From: Siphonodentalium dalli
Lineage: Eukaryota > Mollusca > Scaphopoda > Gadilida > Siphonodentaliidae
Direction: 5' to 3'
Length of the DNA: 64,000 bases
Assembly: GCA_032622095.1 (NCBI GenBank)
Contig: CP136065.1
Location: 209,414,151 to 209,478,150, forward strand
Below the pieces are notes generated by a model. That model was not told the origin of the DNA. It saw only the letters and a list, made by a program, of their open reading frames with translations, and searched no databases. A program made the translations under genes and the position numbers. Below, one piece after another: positions 11,916-23,789 of the stretch; the stretch's first letter is position 1, and every line of letters begins with the position of its first letter.

Positions 11916-12220
11916 ACAGCCTGTGGAGAGTAAAACTGAGATCCTGGCCCGATCGTAAGATACTGATTTCAGGTAATATTTACTGTGTTAAAATATATAC
12001 TGCTTGCGGTTTAACTTTGATATATCCCAGCTCCATGTCTATTTTGCGCCTGTGGAGAGTAAAACCGTACAGTATTCACCGTACAGCCTGTGGAGAGTAA
12101 AACTGAGATCCTGGCCCGATCGTAAGATACTGATTTCAGGTAATATTTACTGTGTTAAAATATATACTGCTTGCGGTTTAACTTTGATATATCCCAGCTC
12201 CATGTCTATTTTGCGCCATC
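11916..12220 (+). repeat. Recent tandem duplication, 168-bp period
   Basis: The block starting 'ACAGCCTGTGGAGAGTAAAA' at 11,916 and running to 'TGTCTATTTTGCGCC' (~12,050) repeats almost unchanged from 12,084 to ~12,218. About 33 bp separate the copies, including a third partial 'CCTGTGGAGAGTAAAACCG'. The near identity suggests a recent event. Confidence 0.9.
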
Positions 12221-12859
12221 TTTTAAATCATAGTTCCTGCTGAAGATGCAACTTTCAAACGACCGACGGCACTGTTTCTTTGCCTGGGTATTCAGCTACT
12301 ACCCGGATAGGACCATAAATAAACTAAATGGTGCAATTACAGTAGAAATGAATATATTCCTTGGTATTTTCGAAAACGGTTGCCATGGCAACGTAGCAAC
12401 TGTATGTGATGTCCACCTAAGTGTTTTCTGAACGCATAACACCTAACTGTTGGAATGTGTACATAACCAGTTCTCCACACGAGAATCATGGCCAGTTTTA
12501 ATATTTGAAAGTTGACAGGTATTCAGCAGTTGTTCGACTGTCTTTGGTTGTAATGTGGTAGATAGGTTGCTGGTTGTAGACCCCTATCACGTTATTCGAC
12601 CCTGATATCGCTGATATGCATTCTATGTGGGTTGCAATGGTAGCTGATACCCGATATACAGATGTTTTCGAAAATGGCCAAATTAAGTTATATACATGTA
12701 TGATCAAACTGCTCGAGCAAACAGTTTCAAGCCTACAGTATACTAGCAATTGCATCTCATAAAATCGAAACGACTCATAAATCCCGTACACTCCTTAATA
12801 TTGAATCGTTGTCTATTCGTCATGTATTTTTGGATAACTATTCATCAGAAGCCACATAT
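12221..12859. other. No recognisable feature
   Basis: Short overlapping ORFs only. No domain signal and no clear repeat. Confidence 0.5.
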
Positions 12860-12985
12860 GATTACGTATCCACACAGTGCGTATACCACTGTGTGTATAA
12901 TTCGTATAGCCGATGTCACCCAGGTGCTTACGTATACACACAGTGTGTATACTTCGTATAACCGATGTCCCACAGATGCTTTTTT
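12860..12985 (+). repeat. Tandem repeat, ~66-bp period, with internal palindromes
   Basis: Two units read 'TTACGTATCCACACAGTG' ... 'CCGATGTCACCCAGGTGCTT' and 'TTACGTATACACACAGTG' ... 'CCGATGTCCCACAGATGCTT'. Each contains self-complementary 'GTATACACACAGTGTGTATAC'-like sequence (bases are split between the units), so both strands show similar short ORFs. Confidence 0.75.
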
Positions 12986-13059
12986 GTTTATATATGCCTA
13001 TTTTTGAGTGTGTGTCTATAAACATTCACGAACATATAATTCAGACTATTCTCCCAAAA

Positions 13060-13300
13060 ACTCGCACATTATCTGCTTATATAGAACTTGTTTTATATAG
13101 AAAATCTGCTTAGAATCGCCTCATTTTCAGCCGATAATTTGCTGATAATTAGAGCGTTTTAGTCACATTATCGACTCACAATTAGTCGATTCTAAGCAGA
13201 TTATGTGCGGAAAATGACACAAATAATCCAACCCACGACGTTTCAGGTGTACGCTCTTTAACATGTGTTTTCAAAGTGACCTGCGGACAAAATTCAATTA
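13060..13300 (-). repeat. Family F copy
   Basis: 'GCACATTATCTGCTTATAT' ... 'TTAGAATCGCCTCATTTTCA' and the inverted 'GATTCTAAGCAGATTATGTG' enclose a palindromic centre. 'GTACGCTCTTTAACATGTG' follows. The copies at 44,041 and 53,935 have the same order. Confidence 0.75.
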
Positions 13301-13329
13301 AACTTAATTTACAACCAAGTATATTATTA

Positions 13330-13520
13330 CAGGTACTAAAAGTGGGTTTATGTGAAATAACATAAACGTCTGCAAAACGACTATCATCAACAAGTACATA
13401 AAAACGGAGAGTGACTGTTCTTTGTTATGCGATACCAAAGTTTGATAAAAACGTGACAGTAAATATTGGAAAAGTTCAAAGCATTGAAAAATATTTTGAA
13501 AATCATCATACTTAGATAAA
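13330..13520 (+). repeat. Dispersed repeat, partner of 3.64-4.0 kb
   Basis: 'GAAATAACATAAACGTCTG', 'ATCATCAACAAG' and 'GCATTGAAAAATATTTTGAA' match the 3.64-4.0 kb repeat in order. Confidence 0.6.
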
Positions 13521-13990
13521 ACTAGTTGAATTAAAGGCCCACGTAATGTTCAAGTAACCGATTATGTTTTTTATTGTGCCTTGATATACGGTTTTAGTAA
13601 TAACCTATGCCATAAAATATGATTAAAACATATATATATAATTCTTCACAATTTGGAGCGTTGTGTCCCAGATGGTGCCCATATGGTAATAGGAAATAGC
13701 TGTAATCATAGAAACATTTCCCCCGCCTCGCTCCCAGAATGCAACATAATTCAAACTAAGATATGGAGTTATTCACCGTCCATTGAAAATCATAGACTTT
13801 GCAGTACAAACCAGATGAAAGTTCAGCAAACAAACACAACACAAATAACACGTTCACAGTTTATTAATATGGCATATCTCTTATATTATCTGATCTGGGG
13901 GTTCGAAAATTAATTTATTTGTGTTATTGGAGTACTATCAATAATACATTTGAGAACACAGTTTATCTAGTTATCCGTATTCTTCTCAGT
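13521..13990. other. No recognisable feature
   Basis: AT-rich. The 86-codon frame at 13,653-13,913 has no recognisable domain and lies in repeat-dense DNA, so I do not call it a gene. Confidence 0.45.
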
Positions 13991-13996
13991 GGTGAT

Positions 13997-16993
13997 CACC
14001 CCCGTGTACGTGGTACGGCCAAAGCCGAGGATACGGCCAAAGCCGAGGAAATGGGAAAGTCATTTCCACGTATATGATACGGGGATATGTTTGTTTCTCA
14101 TTGTAAAACAGACATCGAGCATCGTATGTGTATGACCACACGAAGCAGAAGTATTTATCCACCAGTTGTCAATCAATTTTCCCAGATCAGACCATTAAAT
14201 TATTTTTGGCGATTTTTTCAATGGTGTTTTTGCTTTTGCTCACTCAATTTTTCGAGAACATCCATTCACTAGTATAGTTCCTGGACTTCCACTCTTCCAA
14301 AACAAATGCCGTTATATAGTTGAATCTGTCATTGAAGCATAGGATTTGACAGAATTTAAAAAATCCGTGTCGTTCTCAATATCCGCGTGATATGAAGGGA
14401 CCACTGTCGGTCCAGAAAGATCAGAAAGGCACAGATGAAGATCCGACCAAACGCCGAGTTTCTGTGCAGTAAATATGCGTATTACTTAAGGAGTTCTGGT
14501 GAGTTTTCGAGTGTGTATGTTTATCTGAGACTGATCAATTGGACTGCGAATGACATCGGAAATATGAATCCATAAGATATTCGAAATATTGTGTGCATAT
14601 TATATATTATGAATATGTTTCAATTGAAATTAATTGAACATCCATCTCAGCATTCAGATTTGCGATCTCAAGAACGTGAATGAATGATAACGCGATGCCT
14701 TGATCACACGCACGTGCATGCTGCCGTTCGAATGCATGCAGCTAATCGGATATTCGTTTAGTATTAACATGCTTGGAGTTTGTATATAGACCACACATGT
14801 CGCACGACACGGCGTATCAACGATTTGTTATAATCATGTTTATTGTACAGACTTTATGACTCGTTCCCACTCGAGTAGTCCGTTACCCGACAATGAAACC
14901 GAATCATCTTATCGAATATACGTATATCGTATATTGCTCCAAATTATGCAATTCTGGCATTTTTAAGAGTCATCAGATAAAATTGTAACGAGTCTATTTA
15001 TGTTAACACACTAAACATCCCAACATATATGTACAAACACAACAAAGTTATTTATATTTATAATAAACACTTCACCGTGGAACACGTGTATACTGCCATG
15101 ATTGTTATCTGCACATGTAAATTACACTATAGTTTATAACTTTTCTAATTCAGTCCTATAGGACAACATATTTAGTGGGCATAATATTTACACAAGACTT
15201 CATTATGTTATCGTATAGGTTGAATGTACTGTAATTGATGTATGTTTAACCGAAATGAATCTTATCTTATCAGGGTCTCCGTCCTGAGTTGGCACAAGTC
15301 GCATCTGGCTTTCCCTAACGCTTCCTCTATAGGCACAATTTCCAATGGCGCGTATGATTCAGACATGGTGTTTCATAATACTAAATTCGAGATGCTACAA
15401 AATATCCGCGCAACACATAAGGAACCGGATGAATTGACCGATCAAGGGATTAATTATACTTTAATTAAGCCTTCAGTGCCCGGTGATTTTATGCGGACTG
15501 GCTGTTTTTGCTTTGTTCACAGACATATATAATTGTTGTGATTATAGCTCAACTCGTGCAAACATTCACGATACCCGATGATGAGTATAACGTGTCATGC
15601 ATCATAAATTTATTTGTCTTCAGGGAGAGTATTTGTTTTGTTGTGGGGGGGGGGTCTTAACCTCTGTCAAACCATTCAACAGAGAACACTGTATACCATA
15701 GCACATGGTGGCAGTCAGGCGAGAAATTTCCAATGATAATTCTAATACAAAACATCACAAGAAAAAAAGATAAATATTTATACGTGCTCTATCCGCGATA
15801 TATATATATAGCTTCATCTGAGGAAGATACGCTATTTATCAAAACCGCATGGTCTGGTTTGATTTTGTTTAAACATGGTGTTGTAGGTTGGTAAGCTGAC
15901 TACATGCGCTACATAGATACAATACAGAGGCCCATCGATATCCAGATAAGAAGGCACACACGTGTGCCACAAATAGCACATTGTGATGATATATGTTCGG
16001 ATGTTTAGTGTGTTAATATAGAATCGTTACAATTTTTTCTGATGACTCTTTAAAAAGCCAGAATTGCATAATTTGGAGCAATACGATATATGTATATTCT
16101 TTCGGTTTCAATGCTGCGTAACGGTCTACTCGAGTGGGAACGAGTCATAAAGTCTGTACAATAAACATGATTAGAACAAAAGTTGATACGCCGTGTCGTC
16201 CGGCACGTGTGGTATATATACAAACTCCAAGCATGTTAATACTAAACGAATATCCGATTAGCTGCATGCATGCGAACGGCAGCATTCACGTGCGTGTGAT
16301 CAAGGCATCGCGTTATCATTCATTAAAATTCTTGAGATCGCAAATCTGAATGCTGAGATGGATGTTCAATTAATTTCAATTGAAACATATTCATAATATA
16401 TATGCACACAATATTTCGAATATCTTATGGATTCATATTTTCGATGTCATTCGCAGTCCAATTGATCACTCTCAGATACACATAAACACACAGAACTCCT
16501 TAAGTAATACGAATATTTACTGCACTGAAACTCGGCGTTTGGTCGGATCTTCATCTGTGCCTTTCGGATCTTTCTGGACAAACAGTGGTCCCTTCATATC
16601 GCGCGGATATTGAGAACGACATGGATTTTTAAAATTCTGTCAAATCCTATGCTTCATTGACAGATTCAATTATATACCGGCATTTGTTTTGGAAGCGTGG
16701 AAGTCCAGGAACTAAACTAGTGAATGGATGTTCTCGAAAAATTGAGTGAGCAAAAGCAAAAACACCATTGAAAAAATTCGCCAAAAAAACATTAATGGTC
16801 TGATCTGGGAAAACTGATTGACAACTGGTGGATAAATACTTCTGCTTCGTGTGGTCATACACATACGATGCTCGATGTCTGTTTTACAATGAGAAATAAA
16901 CATATCCCCATATCATATACGTGAAAATGACTTTCCCATTTCCTCGGCTTTGGTCGTATCCTCGGCTTTGGCCGTACCACGTACACGGGGGTG
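13997..16993. mobile_element. 3.0-kb element with ~1-kb inverted arms
   Basis: The left arm (13,997 to ~15,030) and right arm (~15,988-16,993) are long near-identical inverted repeats with scattered substitutions. The tips are CACCCCCGTGTACG and CGTACACGGGGGTG. GTGAT lies directly outside both ends (13,992-13,996 and 16,994-16,998), a candidate 5-bp target-site duplication. An 8-bp reading, GTGGTGAT, is also possible if the right tip is three bases shorter. A 'TACGGCCAAAGCCGAGGA' motif is duplicated just inside each tip. The ~957-bp spacer holds one 96-codon frame (15,242-15,532) with no recognised domain. I see no transposase, so this is probably a non-autonomous foldback-type DNA transposon of unassigned superfamily. 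Confidence 0.88.
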
Positions 16994-17328
16994 GTGATGT
17001 TTTTACAGACTTATATATTGGAGTTACTGCAAGTGCATTGGGTCCCTTTAATTGTGACTCTCAAATTGGATATGCTCTCGGGGATCAAAGAATCTCTCAA
17101 AACTAACGTCATACATTATACATCCTGATGTGAAACAGGCTCAGTAATATCCGATGCCAACACGTGGGCGCTGCATCATTTTGTCGGATGTATATCCGTC
17201 AGATGTCTATCAATTACGGGCAAGACATCGCTCATTAGTGGGAGTATAATGACTTTAGGATAGTAATGTCGTTTAAGGTGGGAGTATCTGAATGATACAA
17301 GGCTTGTAAATTTCATAGATCATTTGGA
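16994..17328 (+). repeat. Dispersed repeat flank, also at 25.27 kb
   Basis: 'GGTGATGTTTTTACAGACTT' followed by 'GCATTGGGTCCCTTTAAT' is similar to 25,277-25,350 (GGTGATATTTTTACAGACTT ... GTGTCCCTTTAA). The remainder, to 17,328, has no feature I recognise. Confidence 0.55.
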
Positions 17329-17812
17329 ATGGTATTAGAATGGATTCAATATGGCCAATTAACTCGTCTTAATGGTCTCTGTTCTTCAATGCAGACATCT
17401 GGAACCTTAAGGCAACGTGAATGTGAAGATATTAACAATTTACTGTATCTTGATCCTGTACAATTTCGGCAAAGAATATTATACATCACTCGAAAATCAG
17501 AAAACTGTGGCATGTCTGATTAAATTACGTACACGCAACCATATATTGCCCGCGGAAACTGGAACATGGACAGGCGCCTCATATGAGGAACGGAAATGCA
17601 ATCTCTGTAACGAGAAACTAGGTGATGAATACCACCTCATTCTTTAATGTATACGAATCTTGACGACCTCCGAAATAAATACATCAAACAATTCTACTTC
17701 AAAAGACCGAATGCGCTCAAATTAAATGTTCTTTTCAATTCACGGAATAACAAAATCTTGATAAACCTAGCTGCCTTCATAAAATATGCCCTTGTCAGAC
17801 AAGGAACATCCT
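17329..17812 (+). pseudogene. Non-LTR retrotransposon RT, C-terminal fragment
   Basis: The conserved tail seen in many invertebrate LINE polyproteins is present: 'LRTRNHILPAETGTW', then a cysteine/histidine block 'CNLCNEKLGDEYH', which resembles a zf-RVT-like end. An in-frame stop then interrupts it near 17,646. Coding resumes in the same type of sequence with 'KYIKQFYFKRPNALKLNVLF' and 'INLAAFIKYALVRQ', ending at a stop near 17,812. The RT catalytic region is absent, so this is a 5'-truncated dead copy. Clade assignment (CR1/L2-like or other) is uncertain. Confidence 0.8.
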
Positions 17813-18135
17813 GAGGCTCATTATTGACACTATATATGCATACCCCTTATTCACCACCACCACCAGCACCACCACCACCACAACAACTATACTGAAGAAC
17901 CCCCCTTATATAATACCTGGCATCGATCACGAAGAACCAATAAATTAACTTAGAAATAACGAAAAGACCCCCCCCCCACCCACAGCACCCCACCCCCAAT
18001 CTATTGAGTATTGTACTGTATACTTACCACGCATGCGTACAATTTATTTCTTACTATTTGTAAATATTATATAATATGTCAATGCTCCAATGTCATACTT
18101 TGACCACATGAGTGAATAAATCTGTATACAATGTT
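17813..18135 (+). other. Probable 3' UTR of the LINE fragment
   Basis: The stop of the RT fragment is followed by CAC-rich and C-rich simple repeats (17,857-17,882 and 17,968-17,998). It then runs to an A/T-rich end with 'GTGAATAAATCTG'. I cannot fix the exact 3' end or a target-site duplication. Confidence 0.45.
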
Positions 18136-18870
18136 GTCGGGCCTGCGTTGTTTCGGCCAATTTGGCCGGTTACTTCATGTGACTTTTTCATCTGACGTGT
18201 GTGTCGGATAATTGATCTGGAGGATTTATGTAAATGTTAGCCCAAACTACATTTCCAAGTAACGATGGTTTTGTTGTTTATTTTGAGGAATAATACCGCG
18301 TCAGATGAATTCAGCCCAAATATGTTAACAGTTGTCGTGTCAAACATTCGGCAGTAGGTTAGCGTTATTTAGTATTTGTGGATGTCCTTTAACATGGGGA
18401 AAATAGACTACTGCGCTTGAACGAGCATGTGAATTTGTCGTTTTTAATGTACAGCAACTTGATAATCAATAACAGAGGCATTCTCTGTCAAATAAGGTCG
18501 CTCTATTTACGGTATTAATTGCGGAACTTTCTAAAGTAAACTACGCGTAAACGGATACATACGGTAAATTATAGAATGTGCCGGAATCGGCCTAATCGCC
18601 CCATGGCCAACTCGCCCAGTCGACGTGTGTCAATTCGGTACCTACTATAACATGTACCCGAGTCCGATTCGGAATAAAAGATGTATACGGGTGTTATATA
18701 GCATTTGGTCCGTTGTTTCTCAATGAATATTATTGAAATTTGGTGTATATGTCCGGGCTGGGACATGGAATACAACAACGTTTGAATTGTTTTTAAATAT
18801 ACAAATTTGTTGATTTTATTCAATTTTTTTTCGTTCTGAAAACACACTATAAAGTGTATATAATATAATA
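18136..18870. other. No recognisable feature
   Basis: There are two small frames and no domain signal. 'GGCCAATTTGGCCGG' near 18,158 echoes the CCGGCC motif of M1 but is isolated. Confidence 0.45.
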
Positions 18871-19165
18871 ACGAACACGAGACATACATCATTTATAAAC
18901 TGTTAACAAAAGATATCAAATTCAATACATGACAAAGATGACTCAGTGGAGTTTATAAAGTGAACATAAAAACATTGAGGTAAGAATCTTTTTAAGGAAT
19001 GCAACTTTATTTAATGATAATAAACACATAAATTAAAATAACAAACATGAGACATACATGATGTATAAACTGTTAACAAAAGATATCAAACTCAATACAT
19101 GACAAAGATGACTCAGTGAAGTTTATAAAGTGAACATAAAAATATTAAGGTAAGAATCTTTTTAA
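18871..19165 (+). repeat. Tandem duplication, 170-bp period
   Basis: 'GAGACATACATCATTTATAA' through 'GGTAAGAATCTTTTTAAG' at 18,871-18,996 repeats at 19,041-19,166 with few changes. About 45 bp of intervening sequence separates the two. Confidence 0.9.
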
Positions 19166-19179
19166 GCATTACTAAACCG

Positions 19180-20605
19180 TTTAGCACAGACCACAGTCCA
19201 CTTCACTCATCCGATCATCACCAAACTTCATATTTATCTTGATATTGATCTATCAGATGAGAGCTATCAAATATTTTTTTAATTTCATAGGAAAAAATGG
19301 TCGCCGGCGGCCATATTGCATTTACGTTATATTTTATCGCGTCATGTCGATATCTAGTATTACTTAGAAATTTCACCTTTCCAGATTCATAATTGCTCCA
19401 TTGACTGTAACAGATGAAATTATTCCCCTCTTCGGATAGAGTGTCACTGAAACTTTATTTTGTCAGACTGTCTGTATAATCACTGATTATATATGGCAAT
19501 AATCTGTAATAAGATGTAGCACTATTTTATTTTATATTTACATGCAGTGCTGTTTTTATACATCAATTCTAATCCCCCTAGATCATCATGTGATCGATCA
19601 TACATCGCGCGATGACCTGGTTGAATTAAGGGGGGTTTTATGGATCACTTCTGTCCTCAAGCTAGATTATACTTATGACATTTAATGGCATGTTTCTAAC
19701 GTGGAGGGTTAGATATGCTTGAGAAACCACCACTCTTTAATTCACACCAAGTTCTCAGCTGTCATGTTCGGATATTAGAACCCATAGCCATGATATATGG
19801 TTTATTTTGTGTATACTAGTAATATAGTTATTTTCAGTACCTTTATATACCAGTACTGTGTATAACAATGCATATAAATTAATCCATGTATACATGTATA
19901 TTGATTCAACGGATTCAGTGGTTTTGTCCATCAGTCTATCAAATTTGCGGGGGAAACATGGCCACAAGCAGTACACCCTGCTAAATTTCGAATTTGAATC
20001 AATTGGCGCACCCTGCAGCCAGCTTTTATTGGAGAACTTTTTCTTATGTGGATATTTTGGGTCACCGCTAGATGTGAGCCATATTTTGTTCTCAAACTGT
20101 CCTTGTGAAGACATCACTGCCAGCGGTGATCTTCAATTTTACTATTTTTATGGCTAAATAATTTGGTTGATCCTACAGACGACACCCTTGTCCGATCGTC
20201 ATCAGATTCCACAATTATCTTCTGGATAACCAGGGTGAGAGTAATCTAATTTTCCCGAATTTCGTTAAAAAACATTACCACAGGCAGCAATTTGGTATCT
20301 TACTCTTTGATCCTCTTTTGCATGACTGAATTGTTTAGCAACTGTACAGACATATCCCTCATCTGGTTTTTATATACATGTATATCTCTTCATGCGGATA
20401 GCCAGTATTACGTAGGTACTTCAACTTTCTGCATTCCTGTCATCATTTGAAATATAAAAATTTACCTGATACATGCACCCTTCAAAATTTGTTTCGTCGT
20501 ATCTATTTTAATGACCCGTATGGTAATATTGATACAGATATATTTGTCAAACATTTCTTTGTACAATATACAGGTATTTAGTTTGTAACTAAATCTAGAA
20601 ATATA
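19180..20605 (+). repeat. Two related dispersed-repeat blocks
   Basis: Block one (19,190-19,400) has 'CATCCGATCATCACCAAACT', then 'CGATATCTAGTATTACTTAG' and 'TTTCACCTTTCCAGATTC'. Block two (20,165-20,470) has 'CCTTGTCCGATCGTCATCAG', then 'GGATAGCCAGTATTACGTAG' and 'TTCAACTTTCTGCATTC'. A short inverted pair near 19,573 and 19,627 (CCCCCT / AGGGGGG) lies between them. No gene is supported. Confidence 0.55.
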
Positions 20606-20610
20606 TAATA

Positions 20611-23165
20611 GTAGCTCGTGGACCCCACTTCGTCCGGGATGTTCCCCTCTGATTTTCGGAGAAATGCGCGATTTAACCTTGAATTGACTATTTTAAAGGT
20701 GAAGGTCATGTCGGGGTCACGATTTGACCCGTCCAAAACACTCCCCGGACAAAAGTCACGACAAAAGTACCCGTCGAAATCCGCCCGGCTTTATACCCGA
20801 TTTGACCTTGAATTGACAATTTTGAATGTCAAGATCAGGTCAGGGTCATGATTTTTTTTTTTTTAAATTTTTTTTATTGGAATAAACAGACATCAATGAA
20901 TGAATGTAATACAGACAAGGGTACATGTTATTATATATAAAGTTACATTCTTCCAATTCTCTCACATCTCGCTCACTTCATTTACACGCCTTTCGTACAT
21001 CATATGCACTCCCAGTGACTTACATGTGAATAGGTATCAATCGAATAATGTGTTCATTTTTATATAGATTTTAAATCTTTCGAACTTTGTTCATGTGTAC
21101 GGCGCATCGGTACGACATCTAACTATAGACGGCATTGTGGTCATGGGCGGTAATAGTATTTCTTGGGTATAGTAGTTGAGTGAGTTTTTGAACTGGTGAA
21201 GAGATAATTTTCAGGACACTCAAGTTTATTTGTGTTGACTCGTGCGTATATGTATAGCTTTTTCTAAAAGGAACCAGTTTTTCGAAAATTCTTCTTGTTT
21301 CGATCGGCATCGTGCGGTATACTTCTCACATTGGTATCTATAATTCAATTCTTTGAGGAAAACATTTAGCGATAAGTTAGTTGGCTTGAATTTGGTCCTA
21401 TAAATGTATTGTTTAATTAGAAGCCATAGCATGTTCGTTATAAAGTTCGGATTCGTTGGTGATGAGCCGAGAATCATTGTCATCTGTTGGGGACATAGAT
21501 CAATGCTGTTAATTTTACCCCAATCGCTGAGTTCCTTAATGAATTTCTGAACGTGAACACAGTTCCAAAATATGTGGGAGATGTCTTCTGTCTCGCTTTT
21601 ACATCTATCGCATTTATCATCTTGTCGTAAATTGGACATTTTAAGAAACTTGTTAGTTGATAATATTCGTGAGTTTATTCGGAATTGTAGCCATTGCAGT
21701 TTTGTGTCAGGCGTCGTGAGAAAGGGTAGTTTATCTACTTTACACCATTGAATTGTGTTGTCAGGATATAACGCTTGCCATTTTCTGTGCGCTACTGTAG
21801 AAGTTGGAGTATCCATTAAGATGTTATAAAAGTCCTGTCCTCCTCGACAGTTTTTAAGCAGTTTAATGAAATTATTTGGTAAAAGGGGGCTGCAAATTCG
21901 AGTTATAGGCTGGTCAAGTTTTTTTGTAAGTAATTTTATTTGATGTTGAATGTTATTAAGAGTGATAAAGTTTGTGCGTATGTTATAAATCTTTAGTAAA
22001 TCGTCTCGTGTAAGAAAGCCATCATTATTGTCCAGCATATCATTTAAAAATATGATCCCTTTTTCCCGCCAGGTGAAATTTATTACTTTTCCATATTGCT
22101 TTATGTTTGGGTTATTCCATAATGTACATGCTGATATTTTACGATTGTTTCGATCTTTCTCTAGAAATTTTGTGAATGCCATCAGGACATCATGCCAAAA
22201 AGGATTGGTTAATTTTTGTGCCTGTTTTTCTATGTAAGAATAGTCATAAGTAAGGAACATAGGGTCATTGCGTAAAGGTATATCTGTTAAGGGGATCCAT
22301 TTGGCACTTTTAGTTACGAGGCGCCTCACCCAAGTTATTTTCATGGATAGCATAAATTTGTTTACATCAACCATTTTTAATCCGCCATTCTTATAACCCT
22401 GACAAATAACTCTGCGTTTAACTCGATCACGCTTAGAGTTCCAGAGAAAATTAAAGAGCGCTGTGTCAAGATTTTTCATAAAAATATTACTGGGATTTGG
22501 TAGAGCTACAAACAGATGCGTTAATTTTGGGAGTATTAGCGATTTTATCACCGTTATTCGACCAATGGGTGTAAGTAACCGGTGTTTCCATGTTGCTATC
22601 AAACGTTTGACTTCTGCAAGTTTTTTATCATAATTAATATGCATTTTGTCAAGGTTGGTATCAAAGTGTATTCCAAGGAGATTGAAAGTACTATCAAATT
22701 TTAGTCCAAGATCTGGGCATATATATCCGTACGGTCCGTATAAGAGCCAATCCACGACGCCTGACACTTGCTATTGTTAATTTTCAGGCCTGAATAATCT
22801 GCAAATGAGTTTAAAATAGTATATACTTCCCTAAGGCTTTCATCACTACCGTCCAAGATGAGAGTCGTGTCGTCTGCATACTGTGTAATTTTGTATTCTA
22901 AATGATTTGACCCACCCGAAACACTCCTGGGACAAAAGTAACAGTAGGTATCAAATTTCGTTGAAATACTTCCGTTTTACCAGATTTGACCTTGAATTGA
23001 TCTTTTTGAATGTCAAAGTCAGGTCGGGATCAAGATTTGACCCGTCCAAAATACTCCCTGGAAATAATTTCCCCTAGGTATCAAATTTCGTCAAATCTGT
23101 CCGGCAGTTTTCCCGGCCATAGCTAACAGACAAACAGACAGACAAATGTCCAAAATATATATTAA
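20611..23165 (+). repeat. 'ACTTCGTCCGGG' repeat split by a LINE
   Basis: The head 'CCCACTTCGTCCGGGATG' begins near 20,620. Repeated 'GACCTTGAATTGAC' / 'GTCAAGATCAGGTC' blocks follow, to 20,854. The same repeat resumes at 22,902 with 'ATGATTTGACCC' and ends in a 'CAGACAGACAAATG' and 'CCAAAATATATA' tail near 23,160. The 2-kb interval between is the LINE insertion. A complete uninterrupted relative lies at 57,798-58,415. Confidence 0.8.
20855..22901 (-). pseudogene. 5'-truncated L1/Tx1-like LINE
   Basis: A long frame (about 21,226-22,767, 513 codons) encodes the thumb and C-terminal region of a LINE RT: 'GRITVIKSLILPKLTHLF', 'FLWNSKRDRVKRRVICQGYK', 'GGLKMVDVNKFMLSMKITW', and a Cys/His zinc-binding block at about 21,558-21,615 (C-x2-C ... 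H-x4-C). The catalytic 'QYADD' motif is encoded at about 22,870-22,880 in a different phase, so a one-base frameshift near 22,700 separates palm from thumb. Nothing upstream of the palm motif remains. The 3' end is an A-rich tail (T-run, 20,852-20,875). ATGATTT occurs at 20,848-20,854 and 22,902-22,908 as a 7-bp target-site duplication. Insertion was by target-primed reverse transcription, and the copy is dead. Clade assignment rests on sequence style only. Confidence 0.9.
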
Positions 23166-23590
23166 ACTAGCTGATGTACTCGACTTCGTTCGGGCTAGTT
23201 AGGGATTTTTTTTGTGATCGCCTCCATCTGGACAGTACCCAGTATATACAGCGTCTGGCCAAACTATTGTTCAATTGGTCCAGAAACATGCCTATATCAG
23301 CACGTTCGAGAACATGGTCCCATGTGAAATTGGACCCGTCCATATTGCTCCCGGGATCGAATTAGTCCTACACACAAATTTTTAGTCGGATCGGTCAAGG
23401 TCCAGAAACATGCCTATGAGCGAGGTCAAGTTGACACGTTAAATACCAAATTCGAGCAGTGTTAGAGTCTATAACACATATATACACACATGCATTCACG
23501 CATACACACATACATACATACATACATACAGACAGGTGTTTCAAAAATGTATAATCGATAGCTACAACAATTCTATGGTAGATAGTTCAC
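23166..23590 (+). repeat. Second 'ACTTCGTTCGGGC' repeat and ACAT microsatellite
   Basis: 'GCTGATGTACTCGACTTCG' starts a second copy directly after the first. It has 'GGTCCAGAAACATGCCTAT' twice and ends in an ATAC/ACAT run at about 23,478-23,540. Confidence 0.65.
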
Positions 23591-23789
23591 GGCCGACCTG
23601 ATGCATGCATCTTAGTTTTCTTGTTCGGATATGGTGGTGGAAGAGCATTGATCCAAACAATAAAGAGTCCCATTCTTATCTACTGAATGACGGCGGTGTT
23701 TGTCCATTGATTTCACGTAATAATGTCCTACTGTATAGGCTGTCTCGTATGCAGTCTGCTTCTCATATGTCCTCTGATCCGCATTTTAT
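23591..23789. other. No recognisable feature
   Basis: Short stretch between two repeats. Nothing identified. Confidence 0.4.

Noticed and set aside
12750-13025. Opposing frames rich in 'YTHSVYTS' phrases
   Set aside because: Both derive from the 66-bp tandem repeat with palindromic units.
20618-20851. 77-codon frame with repeated 'FDPSKTLPGQKS'-like phrases
   Set aside because: Translation of the 'ACTTCGTCCGGG' interspersed repeat; the same phrases arise at 57.8-58.0 kb.
22028-22237. 69-codon plus-strand frame inside the LINE
   Set aside because: Antisense shadow of the LINE RT frame on the minus strand.
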